From: Deltaproteobacteria bacterium
GTDB taxonomy: Bacteria > Myxococcota_A > UBA796 > SXON01
Assembly: GCA_947490345.1 (NCBI GenBank)
Contig: CANLGL010000006.1
Span: 1 to 64,000 of the forward strand
DNA: 64,000 nt
Direction: 5' to 3'
Below the pieces are notes generated by a model, which did not search any database, was not told the DNA's origin, and saw only the letters and a list, made by a program, of their open reading frames with translations. The position numbers and the translations under genes were made by a program. Positions 42,139-51,032 of this stretch are shown in pieces (within the stretch, counting starts at the first letter, position 1; every line of letters starts with the position of its first letter).

Positions 42139-43728
42139 GTGCTCCTGCGGGTCCAGCGTGCCGATGGTGAGCGGCGCATCACCGTCGACGAACTGGAGGA
42201 GGGCATCGTCACGGGTGACGTGCTCGCCGAGATGCCGCTGCAGGTGGAGGGTCGGTGGCGGCGGGCGTCGGAGTGGCCGGCGTGGGGAGCGCTGGTCGCC
42301 TCGCCGCGGGCAGGCCTCTTCCGCATCTGGCGCCGCACCCAGGTGCCATGGGTGACGGCGTGCACCCTTGGCCTCCTCCTCCAGATGCATCTGGCGAGCC
42401 TGGTCCTCCAGGTGCGCGGCACCTTGTGGCCCCTGGAGGCCCTGACGCGCGAGACGAGCGGGCTCTTGGAGCGCGGCGAATGGTGGCGACTGGTCAGCTA
42501 CGGCCTGCTCCACGGCGACTTCGGCCACCTGCTGAGCAACGGCTCAGGGCTCCTCGTCGCCGGCCTGGGGCTGGAGCGCCTCGTCGGTCCCCGCGCCACC
42601 CTGCTCATCGTCCTCTGCTCGACCGTGGTGGGGGGCGCCGCCAGCGGGATCATGCTCGCCGACGTCCCCAGCGTCGGGATATCCGGCGGGGTGTTCGGGA
42701 TGCTCGGCGCCAGCGCGGTCCTCGGCGTCCGATACCGGGACTCGATCCCGCCCGGCTCCCGCGCGGTTTTCGGAGCGACGACGCTACCCGTGGTCGTGTA
42801 TCTCCTCTACTCGGGGACCCAATCCCAAGGCGTGGACAACTGGTGCCACCTGGGCGGCTTCGTCAGCGGCGCCGCCGTGGGTGCCGTCCTCCGTGCGGAC
42901 GTGCCAGCGTGGCGCGACTGGAATCTCGGCGCGACGTGGGCGCTCAGCGTTTTGATGGCTGTACTCCTATCTTTTCCCGTCGTCATCGGACCGACGCTCC
43001 TGCCGTGGACATCCTGGGAGGCCGACGGCGCGACGGCGCTGCGCCCGTCGTGGTGGAGTGTTCGTGTCGGACGCAGCGGCCTGTCCGGCTACGGCAACCC
43101 CGACCGATCGACCACGGTAGCCCTCGACACCGAGCGCCGCGCGTCACCGACGCCGCCGGCCGTGGTCTTTGAGGAAGAGCTCATCGACCTGCTGCGGGTC
43201 GACCCCGCGGCAACGTTCACCGCGGCGGGCACCGACGAGGCCGTGTTCCACTACACCGTCGATGGCACCGAGCGGGAGCTGGTGCTGCGCGTCGTCGGGC
43301 GCGGCCTTTACGTCACCTCCGCGGGCGTCGACATGGCGGTGGGCGCACCGCTCGGTCCTCTGTTGCGGAAACGGGTCGTCGACGAACTGGTCCTCACCGT
43401 ACCGACCGACCTCAAGGACGACCTGGCTGGCGAGGGTTCCCGGTGGTGGAAGTCGCGACTTCAAGCGGCCGTGGCCCGCGCCGCGCTTGGCCAGGTGGAG
43501 GAGTCGCGACCGGGGTTCGCCGAGGCCCGAGCCTCCGGAAATGCCCGCGAGGTCGCGATCGCAGAGCTGCGCGTGCTCGCCTCGCTTCGCCATCCCGATG
43601 CCGAGCCGGCGATGGCCCGCGCCCTGACGGAGTGGCCCGTGGACCCAAGCGTGGCGCGAGCCGTTGCCCAAGCGCGCAGCGAGCTCGGGCTGCCTACGCC
43701 TTTGCCGCCGGAGCCGCCAGCGCGTTGA
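42139..43728 (+). CDS. Rhomboid-family intramembrane serine protease with extra C-terminal domain
   Basis: 529 residues from GTG 42139. A soluble N-terminal region (1-75, starting LLRVQRADGERRITVDELEEGIVTGDVLAEMPLQVEGRWRRASEW) resembles a small GYF/DUF-type input domain. The rhomboid core spans about 70-290, with the oxyanion helix HLLSNGSG, nucleophile Ser in VGISGGVFGMLG and the His of DNWCHLGGFVSGAAVGA, so the dyad is intact. The C-terminal 220 residues contain a beta domain (FHYTVDGTERELVLRVVGRGLYVTSAGVDM) and helical repeats with LRHPDAEPAMARAL. The 3' end overlaps the convergent response regulator by 35 bp. Confidence 0.9.
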   Translation: MLLRVQRADGERRITVDELEEGIVTGDVLAEMPLQVEGRWRRASEWPAWGALVASPRAGLFRIWRRTQVPWVTACTLGLLLQMHLASLVLQVRGTLWPLEALTRETSGLLERGEWWRLVSYGLLHGDFGHLLSNGSGLLVAGLGLERLVGPRATLLIVLCSTVVGGAASGIMLADVPSVGISGGVFGMLGASAVLGVRYRDSIPPGSRAVFGATTLPVVVYLLYSGTQSQGVDNWCHLGGFVSGAAVGAVLRADVPAWRDWNLGATWALSVLMAVLLSFPVVIGPTLLPWTSWEADGATALRPSWWSVRVGRSGLSGYGNPDRSTTVALDTERRASPTPPAVVFEEELIDLLRVDPAATFTAAGTDEAVFHYTVDGTERELVLRVVGRGLYVTSAGVDMAVGAPLGPLLRKRVVDELVLTVPTDLKDDLAGEGSRWWKSRLQAAVARAALGQVEESRPGFAEARASGNAREVAIAELRVLASLRHPDAEPAMARALTEWPVDPSVARAVAQARSELGLPTPLPPEPPAR

Positions 43729-44410
43729 GTCGGTAGCCCACTCCGCGGACCGTCTCGAGGCGGTCACCCGCGGCGCCGAGCTTCTCGCGAAGGCGCTTCA
43801 TGTGGGTGTCGACCGTGCGGGTGCTCAGGTCGGGCGGCATGTCCCAGACCTCCTGGAGGAGCTGGCCACGGGTCTGAACCCGACCGCTCCGGCGCGCCAG
43901 CATCGTGAGCAGACGGAACTCGGTCGCGGTCAGCTGGATCTCCTCCTCGTCCACCCAGATGCGATAGGCGGCCGCATCGATGCGCAGCGCGCCGACACGC
44001 AGCGTGCCGTCACCCTCCAGGCCGGGGTCACCAGTGCCACGACGGAGAACCGCGCGAATCCGCAGAACCAGCTCTCGTGTCGAGAATGGCTTGGTGACAT
44101 AGTCGTCGGCGCCGAGCTCGAAACCCACAACCCGATCGAGCTCTTCGCCACGAGCGGTGAGCATGATGATGGGCGTCCCCGCGAGCGAGGCGTCACCCCG
44201 CAGGCGTCGGCACACTTCGGTTCCCTGCATCCCCGGCAACATGAGGTCGAGCAGGATCAGCGAGGGCCGCATGATCGGGGCGAGGGCGAGCGCCTCGGGG
44301 CCACTGGCGACGGTCCGGACCGTGAACCCCTCCTTGCCGAGCGAGTGCTTCAGCAGGTTGCGGAGGTCCTCTTCGTCATCCACGACCAGGATCGAGCCAG
44401 GAGTTTGCAC
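43694..44410 (-). CDS. OmpR/PhoB-family response regulator
   Basis: 238 residues. The receiver has acidic Asp11/Asp12, phospho-acceptor Asp55 (LILLDLMLPG), Thr85 and Lys107 (VTKPFS). The C-terminal winged helix (IQLTATEFRLLTMLARRSGRVQTRGQLLQEVW...TRTVDTHMKRLREKLG...IETVRGVGYRL type) is complete. No sensor kinase gene lies next to it, so it is an orphan here. Upstream (44411-44467) are 57 bp of lower GC that may hold its promoter. It overlaps the rhomboid gene antisense. Confidence 0.95.
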   Translation of the reverse strand: MQTPGSILVVDDEEDLRNLLKHSLGKEGFTVRTVASGPEALALAPIMRPSLILLDLMLPGMQGTEVCRRLRGDASLAGTPIIMLTARGEELDRVVGFELGADDYVTKPFSTRELVLRIRAVLRRGTGDPGLEGDGTLRVGALRIDAAAYRIWVDEEEIQLTATEFRLLTMLARRSGRVQTRGQLLQEVWDMPPDLSTRTVDTHMKRLREKLGAAGDRLETVRGVGYRLNALAAPAAKA

Positions 44411-44467
44411 CCGCCACTTGTAATCACTGTTCGGTGACGGAACGGCAAACCCTGAGCAACAGACCGA

Positions 44468-45727
44468 TCAGGGGTCGCACGCCGTGGCTTCCGCGACGAC
44501 CGCGTCATGTCGAGCGTCCAGCACCGACGAGACCGCGCCAACCCCTCCGGACCAACTCGTGCCCGTCTCGGCGTACCAAGGATCCCGCGACACCGGCTCG
44601 GTCAGGTAGCCCTGCACCCTCGCCAGCTCCTCCCGCACGGCCGACGGTGAGGCGATCTCCGCGACCCGGAGCACCTCAGCACAGTAGTCGTCCTTCCAGA
44701 GTACGCGCACCCGCTGCGTCAACTCCGGCGAGGACGCCCAGGCCGGGTGCAGGTCCCAGATGCTCTCCGACTCGGCCGCGGTGGTCGAGAAGGCCTGGTC
44801 CTTGTCCCAGGGAATCGCCACGAAGGTCCCGGTGGCCGGATCGTCGTACAGCAAGAAGTTCTGGCCGGCCCCGGCAAATCCATCGACGTCGGGCAGCACC
44901 ATGTCCACCGCCATCTCGGTCAGCCACTCCTCGACGTTGGCGTGGGCGGGCAGGCAATCCACGAGCCCCGCATCGTCCTCGTTCGCACATTTCACCAGCG
45001 GGATGATGTCGGCGGCCAGCTGCTCGAGGGTGGTATCTGCCTTCGGCGCGTACTTGGCGTCGTACCGGTCGGGGTCGTCCCCTTCGTCCTCGAAGTCCGC
45101 CGTGCCCCCGCAATACCCCTCGATCTTGTAGAAGCCGCCACTGTCATCGGCGAAGTGGGCGTCCAGGAATGGATCGTCGTCGGCTTCCTCGGGGAAGGGA
45201 AACACGCCCTGGTATTCGTCGTTGATGTACAGCTGGACGTGTCCGACCCGAGGCGCCGGGACGCCGGCTCCGCGCATGACCCACTGCGCGAGGCGTTCCC
45301 GTAAAAGTGAGTAATCTCCCTCAGTTCCCATCAGGTTGATGTTGTGGAGTTCATGAAAGTTCTGAGCGGTGTCGAACTCGTTGAACGACACCTTGAAGCC
45401 CCACCGTTGCCCTTCGGAGAGGGCCGAGTGGCCCCGATAGCGGAGGCCGACGTTCGCGTAGTCCTCTGACTCGCCGGTGCGCGGGTTCTCGTAGGTGAGC
45501 GCCGCCGCCAGGTAGGCGCGATCCTCGCACTCCTCGGCGGGGATGAGCGCCTTGAGCTGGGCGGCCCAGTCAGCGCCGTCGACGGTCAGCCTCACGACGG
45601 GAACGTACCGGTCGTCCCAGACGTCGTCGTCGGCCGGACCCGTCGGGGAGCCGGCGCCGGGCAAGGTGTCGCAACCCCAGGCGGCAAGCAAAACGCTCGC
45701 CCACAGCGGCGCCAAACCAATCCGCAT
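44468..45727 (-). CDS. CotH-like lipoprotein at the end of the cellulose operon
   Basis: 419 residues from ATG 45727 in a TGATG overlap with bcsC; a GTG at 45742 is an alternative. The lipoprotein signal is MRIGLAPLWASVLLAAWGC (Cys19). CotH-family features: VGLRYRGHSALSEGQRWGFKVSFNEFD, HNINLMGTEGDYSLLRERLAQWVMRGAGVPAPRVGHVQLYINDEYQGVFPFPEE, and the metal-binding-like FVAIPWDKDQAF. CotH proteins are atypical kinases of spore coats and of some cellulose-related surface systems. Location and coupling suggest a periplasmic or surface role in finishing or anchoring the glucan; kinase activity is not shown. A CCCTGA/TCAGGG hairpin overlaps the stop. Confidence 0.85.
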   Translation of the reverse strand: MRIGLAPLWASVLLAAWGCDTLPGAGSPTGPADDDVWDDRYVPVVRLTVDGADWAAQLKALIPAEECEDRAYLAAALTYENPRTGESEDYANVGLRYRGHSALSEGQRWGFKVSFNEFDTAQNFHELHNINLMGTEGDYSLLRERLAQWVMRGAGVPAPRVGHVQLYINDEYQGVFPFPEEADDDPFLDAHFADDSGGFYKIEGYCGGTADFEDEGDDPDRYDAKYAPKADTTLEQLAADIIPLVKCANEDDAGLVDCLPAHANVEEWLTEMAVDMVLPDVDGFAGAGQNFLLYDDPATGTFVAIPWDKDQAFSTTAAESESIWDLHPAWASSPELTQRVRVLWKDDYCAEVLRVAEIASPSAVREELARVQGYLTEPVSRDPWYAETGTSWSGGVGAVSSVLDARHDAVVAEATACDP

Positions 45728-48700
45728 CACTCCGCGCGACACAGCTCACCCGTCGAGGGAAGCACCGCCCCCGCCGAAGCGAGCGTGGTCAAGGACGGCG
45801 CGGACGGGCCTTGGGGAACGAGGCCCCAGGTGACGTGAGCGAGCCCGGCCTCCTGGTGCCAGAGTTTGGGTTGCCCGTGGGCCTCGGACAGGGAGGCTTG
45901 CACTCGACCGTCTATCCCCAGCGCCCAGGTCGGACCAAGCCGCCAGCTCACCCCGGCCGACGCCCGAGCGGTTCCGGAGACCCCCTCGCCAAACCAGGGG
46001 GTCGGCTCGCCGTCCATGTACTGCGGACCGGCGGCCACCGATGCGCAGAGGCGCCCGCGCCTGCCGACAAGGTCCGCGCGGCCGCGCACCTCGGCCACCG
46101 CAGCGACGAACACCGGCGGACTGAAATAGCCCCCTTCCCCGATGGAGAACCCGTCCTCCTGCCGCTCGTGATGCATCGCGACGAGCTGGCCGCCGACCCT
46201 TAGCGAGGCTCGTTCTGAGCCCAGTCCGAAACTGCCCCACGCCACGCCCTCGACCAGCGGATTCGGCTCGATGCCCCAGCCCTCGGTGTAGCCGCCCTTG
46301 ACGAAGAGGCCGAGGTCGAGGTTGCGCGGCGTCCAGCTTGCGTACGCACCCGCCCAAAGTTGACTGACGAAACCGAAGAACTGCGTTCCGGCTCCCAAGG
46401 TCTCGGTCTTGCCCGCCCAGGACAAGAGCGAGTCCGACACTGGCGTCCGCGCGGTCTGGATGCCGACGGCCACCGCCGGGAGCACCCCGAAACGCGCGTG
46501 CCCGTGCCAGAGCAGATTCATCTTCTCGAAGCCGAGCGGACTGGTGCCCACCCGCGCCGTCGCGAAGAAACGCCGGAACGGGGGCGTCGCGATCCCGAGT
46601 GACGGGGCGACGCCCAACGCTTCGTCGACCCCGTCGTCCAGATGCAAAACCACGGCGTCCATGCTGAGGCGCAAGAGGCCCACCGGCGGGAAGATCACCT
46701 CCACCGGAACGTACCATCCGTCCAGCGCCTGCTCTCCCGGGTCACCGGGTTTCTGGAAGACCCCGCCGCCGGCGACGACGTGCAGCCCGCGCTCCCGTGC
46801 CAGTTCGATATCGACCGCGTCGACCGCCTCCGCCAGCCAGCGCGGCTGCACGTCGCGCGGGGGGGTCGGCGGCCACGTGCGCGGACCTGGGACCCGACCC
46901 GATGGAAGCGCCAACGTTGGCAGCGGGTCGGGCCGAATCGGCTCAAGGGGGGGCGGCCCGGCCGGAAGGGTCGATCCGCGGACCTGCGCCAAGGTCTCAG
47001 CGGCGCGCTCGTAGCGCCCTCGCAGCAGCATGGTCTGGACCAGTTGGAGACCGACCCGAGGGTCCCGGGTGCGCTCCCAGGCCGACTGGAGATGGGTCTC
47101 GGCAGCGGGGAGGCGTACCTGGGCACGGAGGGCACCCGCCATCCCAATGATCGCGGGTACGTGCACGGGGTCGACGGCAAGCGTCCGCTCGAAGGCCCCC
47201 ATCGCCTTGGCCGGCGCGTCGAGGGAGAGCCAGGCGCCACCGAGCCGGGCCCACTCATCGGCCGTGAGCTTGGGAAGGTCTTCGGCGAAGCGCATGGGTA
47301 CCAGCGCCTCCTCAAGCTCCCCAACCGCGTCCAGCGCCTCCGCGCGCTGGACCAGCATCTCGAATTCCGAAGCGCGGAGCTCCTCCGCCGCAAAACCCCC
47401 GCCGGCGCGACGGTCGGCATCCTGTAGAGCGGGATGAATGGCCGCCGCGGCCTTGCATACCGAGGCCGCGCGCACCGCGGTGCCGAGCGCCCAACGGCTC
47501 TTGGGGTTGGCGGCCAATGCACGGGAAACCGCGTCGAGGGCGGAAGCGCAGTCGCGGCCGTCCAAGGACGCGGACGCAAGCGCAGTCCACAGGTCAGCGG
47601 TTTCGCCTTCGTTCGCAATCGTCTCGCGCAGGCGCACGATCGCGCCTGCGGTATCTCCAATACGTCGTTGGTACTCTGACTGCTGCACCGCGATCCGCTG
47701 CACGATCTCTCGGCGTGTCGCCAGCGTTTCGGCGGATGCCGCCGCGGTTTGGAGCACGTTGGCGGCCGCGCGTGCTTCCTCCCAGCGACCCATCACCTCC
47801 AGCGCGCGCACCCGCGTGATGAACGGCTCGACCAAGGACGGATCGAGTGCGATCGCCTCTTCCGCGAAGGCCAGCGCCACTTCCGGCTGGTCGTGATCCA
47901 GGTAAAGCGCCGCGAGGCCAGAGATGGCGAACACCTCAGCGTCGAGTTCGAGCGCTTCTCGCCAGGCGGCAAACGCCTCCAGAGACGCGCCCGCGCCTTG
48001 CTCGCGGAGCGCCGTCACGCGCCACGCACGCGCCAGCACCTTGGGCATCTCGCGGTCGGCGACGGCGTCCACGCCCTCGGGGTAAAGCTGGCCGACCAGC
48101 GCCCGGGCGTCCTCCGGCTTCTCAAGCGCGACCATACAGTTGGCCGCGCCAAGCACCGCCCAAGCATCTTTGGGGTCACCGTCAACCGCTGCCTGATAGT
48201 GGACGATCGCTTCGGCATATTCCTCCAGGCCGGCCAGCGCGTCGCCGAGGCCGTGCCGGAAGTAGGGCTCGTCCGGCACTTCACGCGCGAGCTGGCGCCA
48301 CAGGATCACCGCAGTCTCGAGATCCCCGGCGTTGTGCGCGGCACGCGCATCGCGCGCCCGAATGCCATTCTCGACGAACCGGCGAAGCAGCGTGACCTGC
48401 GGATCCCGAGACTTCGACGCCGTCAGCACGGCGAGGGCTTCGTCGTCACGCCCCAACTGGGTCAGGAGCCGCACCCGGCCGAGAAGCGCCCCGACGTCCC
48501 TCGGGCGCTGACGCTGCCCTTCGGTGAAGAGCGCCAGCGCGCCATCAAGGTACTGGGCCTGCCAGAGCAGTCCGCCCGCCCCCAAAATCTCGTATGGAGC
48601 GGGATCGTCCATGAGCAACGCCACAAAGTACGGGTCCAACGCCCCCTCTGCGTCACCGCGCTCCTTTCGTGCCTCCGCGTCCATGACCAGCAGGTCCGCG

Positions 48701-49938
48701 GCGGCGGCGAGGCGCGACCGGCGGCGCGCGGGGCTGGTCTCCAGGGTGGCGGCCGCCAGTTGCCGCCCGGCGGCGCGCGAGGCCGTCCTGGTCCGGCCGC
48801 CGAGGATGTTCGAGAGCCCCAGCGCATCCTCGTCCAGCGGGTCAAGGTCCAGGGTCCGTTCGATGTGCGCCACGGCTGCCGCATCGTCCTCGGGCTTCTC
48901 GGCCCGGATCAGCTCCTTGCCCCACTCCCGAAGGATGTAGGGGTCATCGGACGCCACCCGGCCGGCCTCCTCGATCAGGTGCAATCGCTCGGTCCGATCG
49001 CCCCGACGCCAGCGCTCCACCGCCACGCGGGGGTCCAGCGCCGCAGCCCACTGGGCGTCGGCCTCGGTGCACAGCTTGCGAGCGTCGACGTAGCGGTGAC
49101 GCTGCACGTACACCGCGATGAGCTCGCGGCGAGCGGCGTCGTCGGTGGGATTGGCGCGGCGAAGCTGAAGCAAGGTGGCCGTGGCGGCCGCCAGCTGGCC
49201 CTGATGGCGTTGGAGTTGTGCGAGTTGAAAACCGACTTCGCCGGCATTTCCGCCTTCGAGGATGACCCGCGCCATGGTCACGTACCCGGCCGCAGAGAGC
49301 GCCTCCGCCCGGCGACCCCGGGTCGGCTCCGTGATCGCCGCCTCGGCGCCAGGACTGCGCACGCCAAGCCTGGCAAGCTCGCCCGCGCGCGCCATGTCCC
49401 CGGCGGCAATTGCGGACAAAAGCTCGAGCTCCCGCGCTGACGGATCCGCGACGACTCGCTCAAACGCGGCCTGGGCACGGCGGGCCTCACCGGCACGAAG
49501 CAGGGCGCGACCGATGGCCCTGGCCCCGGACGCGTCCGCGCTCAAAAGGAGGCGATCCAGCTCTGCGACCGCCGTCCGACCAGTCCTCGGGTCACCCAGG
49601 CGTGCCTCGGCGTGTCGGAGCGAGATGAGGTCGCGACCCGGAAAGTCGGGAGACTCGAGAAGTCGAGAGTAGACCCCCGCCCACCCGGGCCGCCCATCCG
49701 TCTTGCCGATCAAATCGACGAGGATGGCCCGCGCCTTCCCCGACACCTCCGCGTCATCGAGCAGCCGGACAAGAGCTTCGATGCCCACTTCTTCCCAACC
49801 GGGCCGGCCCAGGAGACTACGCGCCAGGTCCACCCGCGCGGACGCCGACAACGGGGCGCGCGCCAACGCCTCGATCTCTGGCTGGGGGGCCGCGAGAGCG
49901 CCAGCACCGAACCACAAGGAGGCAAGCAGCACGATCAT
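45727..49938 (-). CDS. bcsC: Cellulose export protein BcsC-like: TPR scaffold plus outer-membrane barrel
   Basis: 1,403 residues. The signal peptide MIVLLASLWFGAGALAAPQ is followed by about 20 TPR-like helical repeats (to about 990; e.g. PYFRHGLGDALAGLEEYAEAIVHYQAAVDGDPKDAWAVLGAANCM). A Pro-rich linker (about 995-1035) and a C-terminal beta-barrel domain (about 1050-1395; HVVAGGGVFQKPGDPG..., GAYASWTPRNLDLGLFVKGGYTEGWG, GTARASAGVSWRLGPTWALGIDGRVQAS) match BCSC_C. It exports the nascent glucan across the periplasm and outer membrane. Its ATG overlaps the bcsZ stop as ATGA. Larger than the enterobacterial protein (about 1,150). Confidence 0.88.
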   Translation of the reverse strand: MIVLLASLWFGAGALAAPQPEIEALARAPLSASARVDLARSLLGRPGWEEVGIEALVRLLDDAEVSGKARAILVDLIGKTDGRPGWAGVYSRLLESPDFPGRDLISLRHAEARLGDPRTGRTAVAELDRLLLSADASGARAIGRALLRAGEARRAQAAFERVVADPSARELELLSAIAAGDMARAGELARLGVRSPGAEAAITEPTRGRRAEALSAAGYVTMARVILEGGNAGEVGFQLAQLQRHQGQLAAATATLLQLRRANPTDDAARRELIAVYVQRHRYVDARKLCTEADAQWAAALDPRVAVERWRRGDRTERLHLIEEAGRVASDDPYILREWGKELIRAEKPEDDAAAVAHIERTLDLDPLDEDALGLSNILGGRTRTASRAAGRQLAAATLETSPARRRSRLAAAADLLVMDAEARKERGDAEGALDPYFVALLMDDPAPYEILGAGGLLWQAQYLDGALALFTEGQRQRPRDVGALLGRVRLLTQLGRDDEALAVLTASKSRDPQVTLLRRFVENGIRARDARAAHNAGDLETAVILWRQLAREVPDEPYFRHGLGDALAGLEEYAEAIVHYQAAVDGDPKDAWAVLGAANCMVALEKPEDARALVGQLYPEGVDAVADREMPKVLARAWRVTALREQGAGASLEAFAAWREALELDAEVFAISGLAALYLDHDQPEVALAFAEEAIALDPSLVEPFITRVRALEVMGRWEEARAAANVLQTAAASAETLATRREIVQRIAVQQSEYQRRIGDTAGAIVRLRETIANEGETADLWTALASASLDGRDCASALDAVSRALAANPKSRWALGTAVRAASVCKAAAAIHPALQDADRRAGGGFAAEELRASEFEMLVQRAEALDAVGELEEALVPMRFAEDLPKLTADEWARLGGAWLSLDAPAKAMGAFERTLAVDPVHVPAIIGMAGALRAQVRLPAAETHLQSAWERTRDPRVGLQLVQTMLLRGRYERAAETLAQVRGSTLPAGPPPLEPIRPDPLPTLALPSGRVPGPRTWPPTPPRDVQPRWLAEAVDAVDIELARERGLHVVAGGGVFQKPGDPGEQALDGWYVPVEVIFPPVGLLRLSMDAVVLHLDDGVDEALGVAPSLGIATPPFRRFFATARVGTSPLGFEKMNLLWHGHARFGVLPAVAVGIQTARTPVSDSLLSWAGKTETLGAGTQFFGFVSQLWAGAYASWTPRNLDLGLFVKGGYTEGWGIEPNPLVEGVAWGSFGLGSERASLRVGGQLVAMHHERQEDGFSIGEGGYFSPPVFVAAVAEVRGRADLVGRRGRLCASVAAGPQYMDGEPTPWFGEGVSGTARASAGVSWRLGPTWALGIDGRVQASLSEAHGQPKLWHQEAGLAHVTWGLVPQGPSAPSLTTLASAGAVLPSTGELCRAE

Positions 49939-51026
49939 ACGGGCCTCTCCTTACTCTGCCAGAGGGCGAGCCCGAACCAGATCCAATTCTGACCATAGTA
50001 GTCGTCAGGGTCGCCCCAGCCGTGGCTGGCGCGAAGGGGCTCAAACTTTTCGGCCCAGATTCGACGCACCAGCGCCGGATGCCGAAGCGACCAGCCGGGC
50101 AGCAGCGCACCCCACATCCCGGGGTACTCCCAATCGACTGCCGCCAGACCGTCCGGATGAATGATTCCCGGGATCTTCACCGGCGCGTCGGGGCGGGCCA
50201 GGAGCGCGTCGTAGGGCGCGAGCAGCCGTCGGGCACGCCGCTCGCGATGCCACTTCACCTCGGCCGCCAGCGTCCACGCCACCCGGAACGCTTCGAAGCC
50301 GAACACGCTGTCTTTGGCATCGGTCGAGGGAAGGACCGCGCCGGTCACCGGATCGAGCGAACACCAATCGAAATGGAGGCCACCGGGGCTACGGCAAGCG
50401 GCAAGGAGCTCGTATCCATCATCCAAAAGCCGGATCCACGGGCGAGTCGGGTCGCGACGCGCAAATTCCCGCCAGGCGAAAGGGAGGAAGTAGGACGGGT
50501 TCAGGCGCACCGGGACCCCGCCACGAGCCCACGGCCCAGGCAAAAGGACCAACTTCCCCGCCACCTCGGTGACCTCCGCTTCCCAGAGCCGGTCGAGCAG
50601 CGCGTGGGCCACCGAGCCGTAGCGCGGCGTCTTCCACCGCGTCGAGGCGCCAAAAAGCGCCCAAATCATGAATTGATCGGCGTCTGAGGCCGGCTGACCG
50701 TCGAGGACGCCATACGTTCCGTCGTCGCGATGCCCCCAACGCCACGCCGCCAAGCGGCCGCCATCGCCGCCCTGGAGGTTGTCGATCGTCCAACGATGCA
50801 CGCGGTCGAAGGTGGCGCGATCACCCATCCAGAGGGCGCGGACCATGGCGTAGGCCTGCCCCTCCGAGGTGGTGATTCCGCCCTCGCGGAAGTCCATCAC
50901 CCGTCCGTCAGCGCTGATGTACACCGTCTGGTACGACCCCCAGGCGTCGCGCAGGTCGGCCCCATCGCCTCCGTGCGCGTGTACGGAGAACCAGAGGAGC
51001 GCGGATGCGGCGACGGCGGCGGACAC
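49935..51026 (-). CDS. bcsZ: Periplasmic endo-1,4-beta-glucanase (GH8) BcsZ
   Basis: 363 residues from GTG 51026. GH8 motifs: GGITTSEGQAYAMVRAL with catalytic acid Glu55, and DGQPASDADQFMIWAL with Asp115/Asp117. Substrate-cleft aromatics appear in WRWGHRDDGTYGVLDG, LNPSYFLPFAWREFA and DVEWEYPGMW-like VDWEYPGMWGALLPGW. The N-terminus is short (AAVAASALLWFSVHAHG), so the signal peptide is marginal. BcsZ trims or disentangles glucan in the periplasm. Order bcsB-bcsZ-bcsC is the standard one; gap to bcsB is 6 bp. Confidence 0.93.
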   Translation of the reverse strand: MSAAVAASALLWFSVHAHGGDGADLRDAWGSYQTVYISADGRVMDFREGGITTSEGQAYAMVRALWMGDRATFDRVHRWTIDNLQGGDGGRLAAWRWGHRDDGTYGVLDGQPASDADQFMIWALFGASTRWKTPRYGSVAHALLDRLWEAEVTEVAGKLVLLPGPWARGGVPVRLNPSYFLPFAWREFARRDPTRPWIRLLDDGYELLAACRSPGGLHFDWCSLDPVTGAVLPSTDAKDSVFGFEAFRVAWTLAAEVKWHRERRARRLLAPYDALLARPDAPVKIPGIIHPDGLAAVDWEYPGMWGALLPGWSLRHPALVRRIWAEKFEPLRASHGWGDPDDYYGQNWIWFGLALWQSKERPV

Positions 51027-51032
51027 CGGCGG

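Noticed and set aside
44450..44473. CCCTGA/TCAGGG hairpin as operon terminator
   Set aside because: Only a 6-bp stem with a 12-nt loop, overlapping the stop codon and without a T-tract; too weak to annotate separately.
46642..49440. Plus-strand frames opposite bcsC
   Set aside because: BcsC is supported by a signal peptide, TPRs, a barrel domain and operon position; the opposite frames lack any domain.
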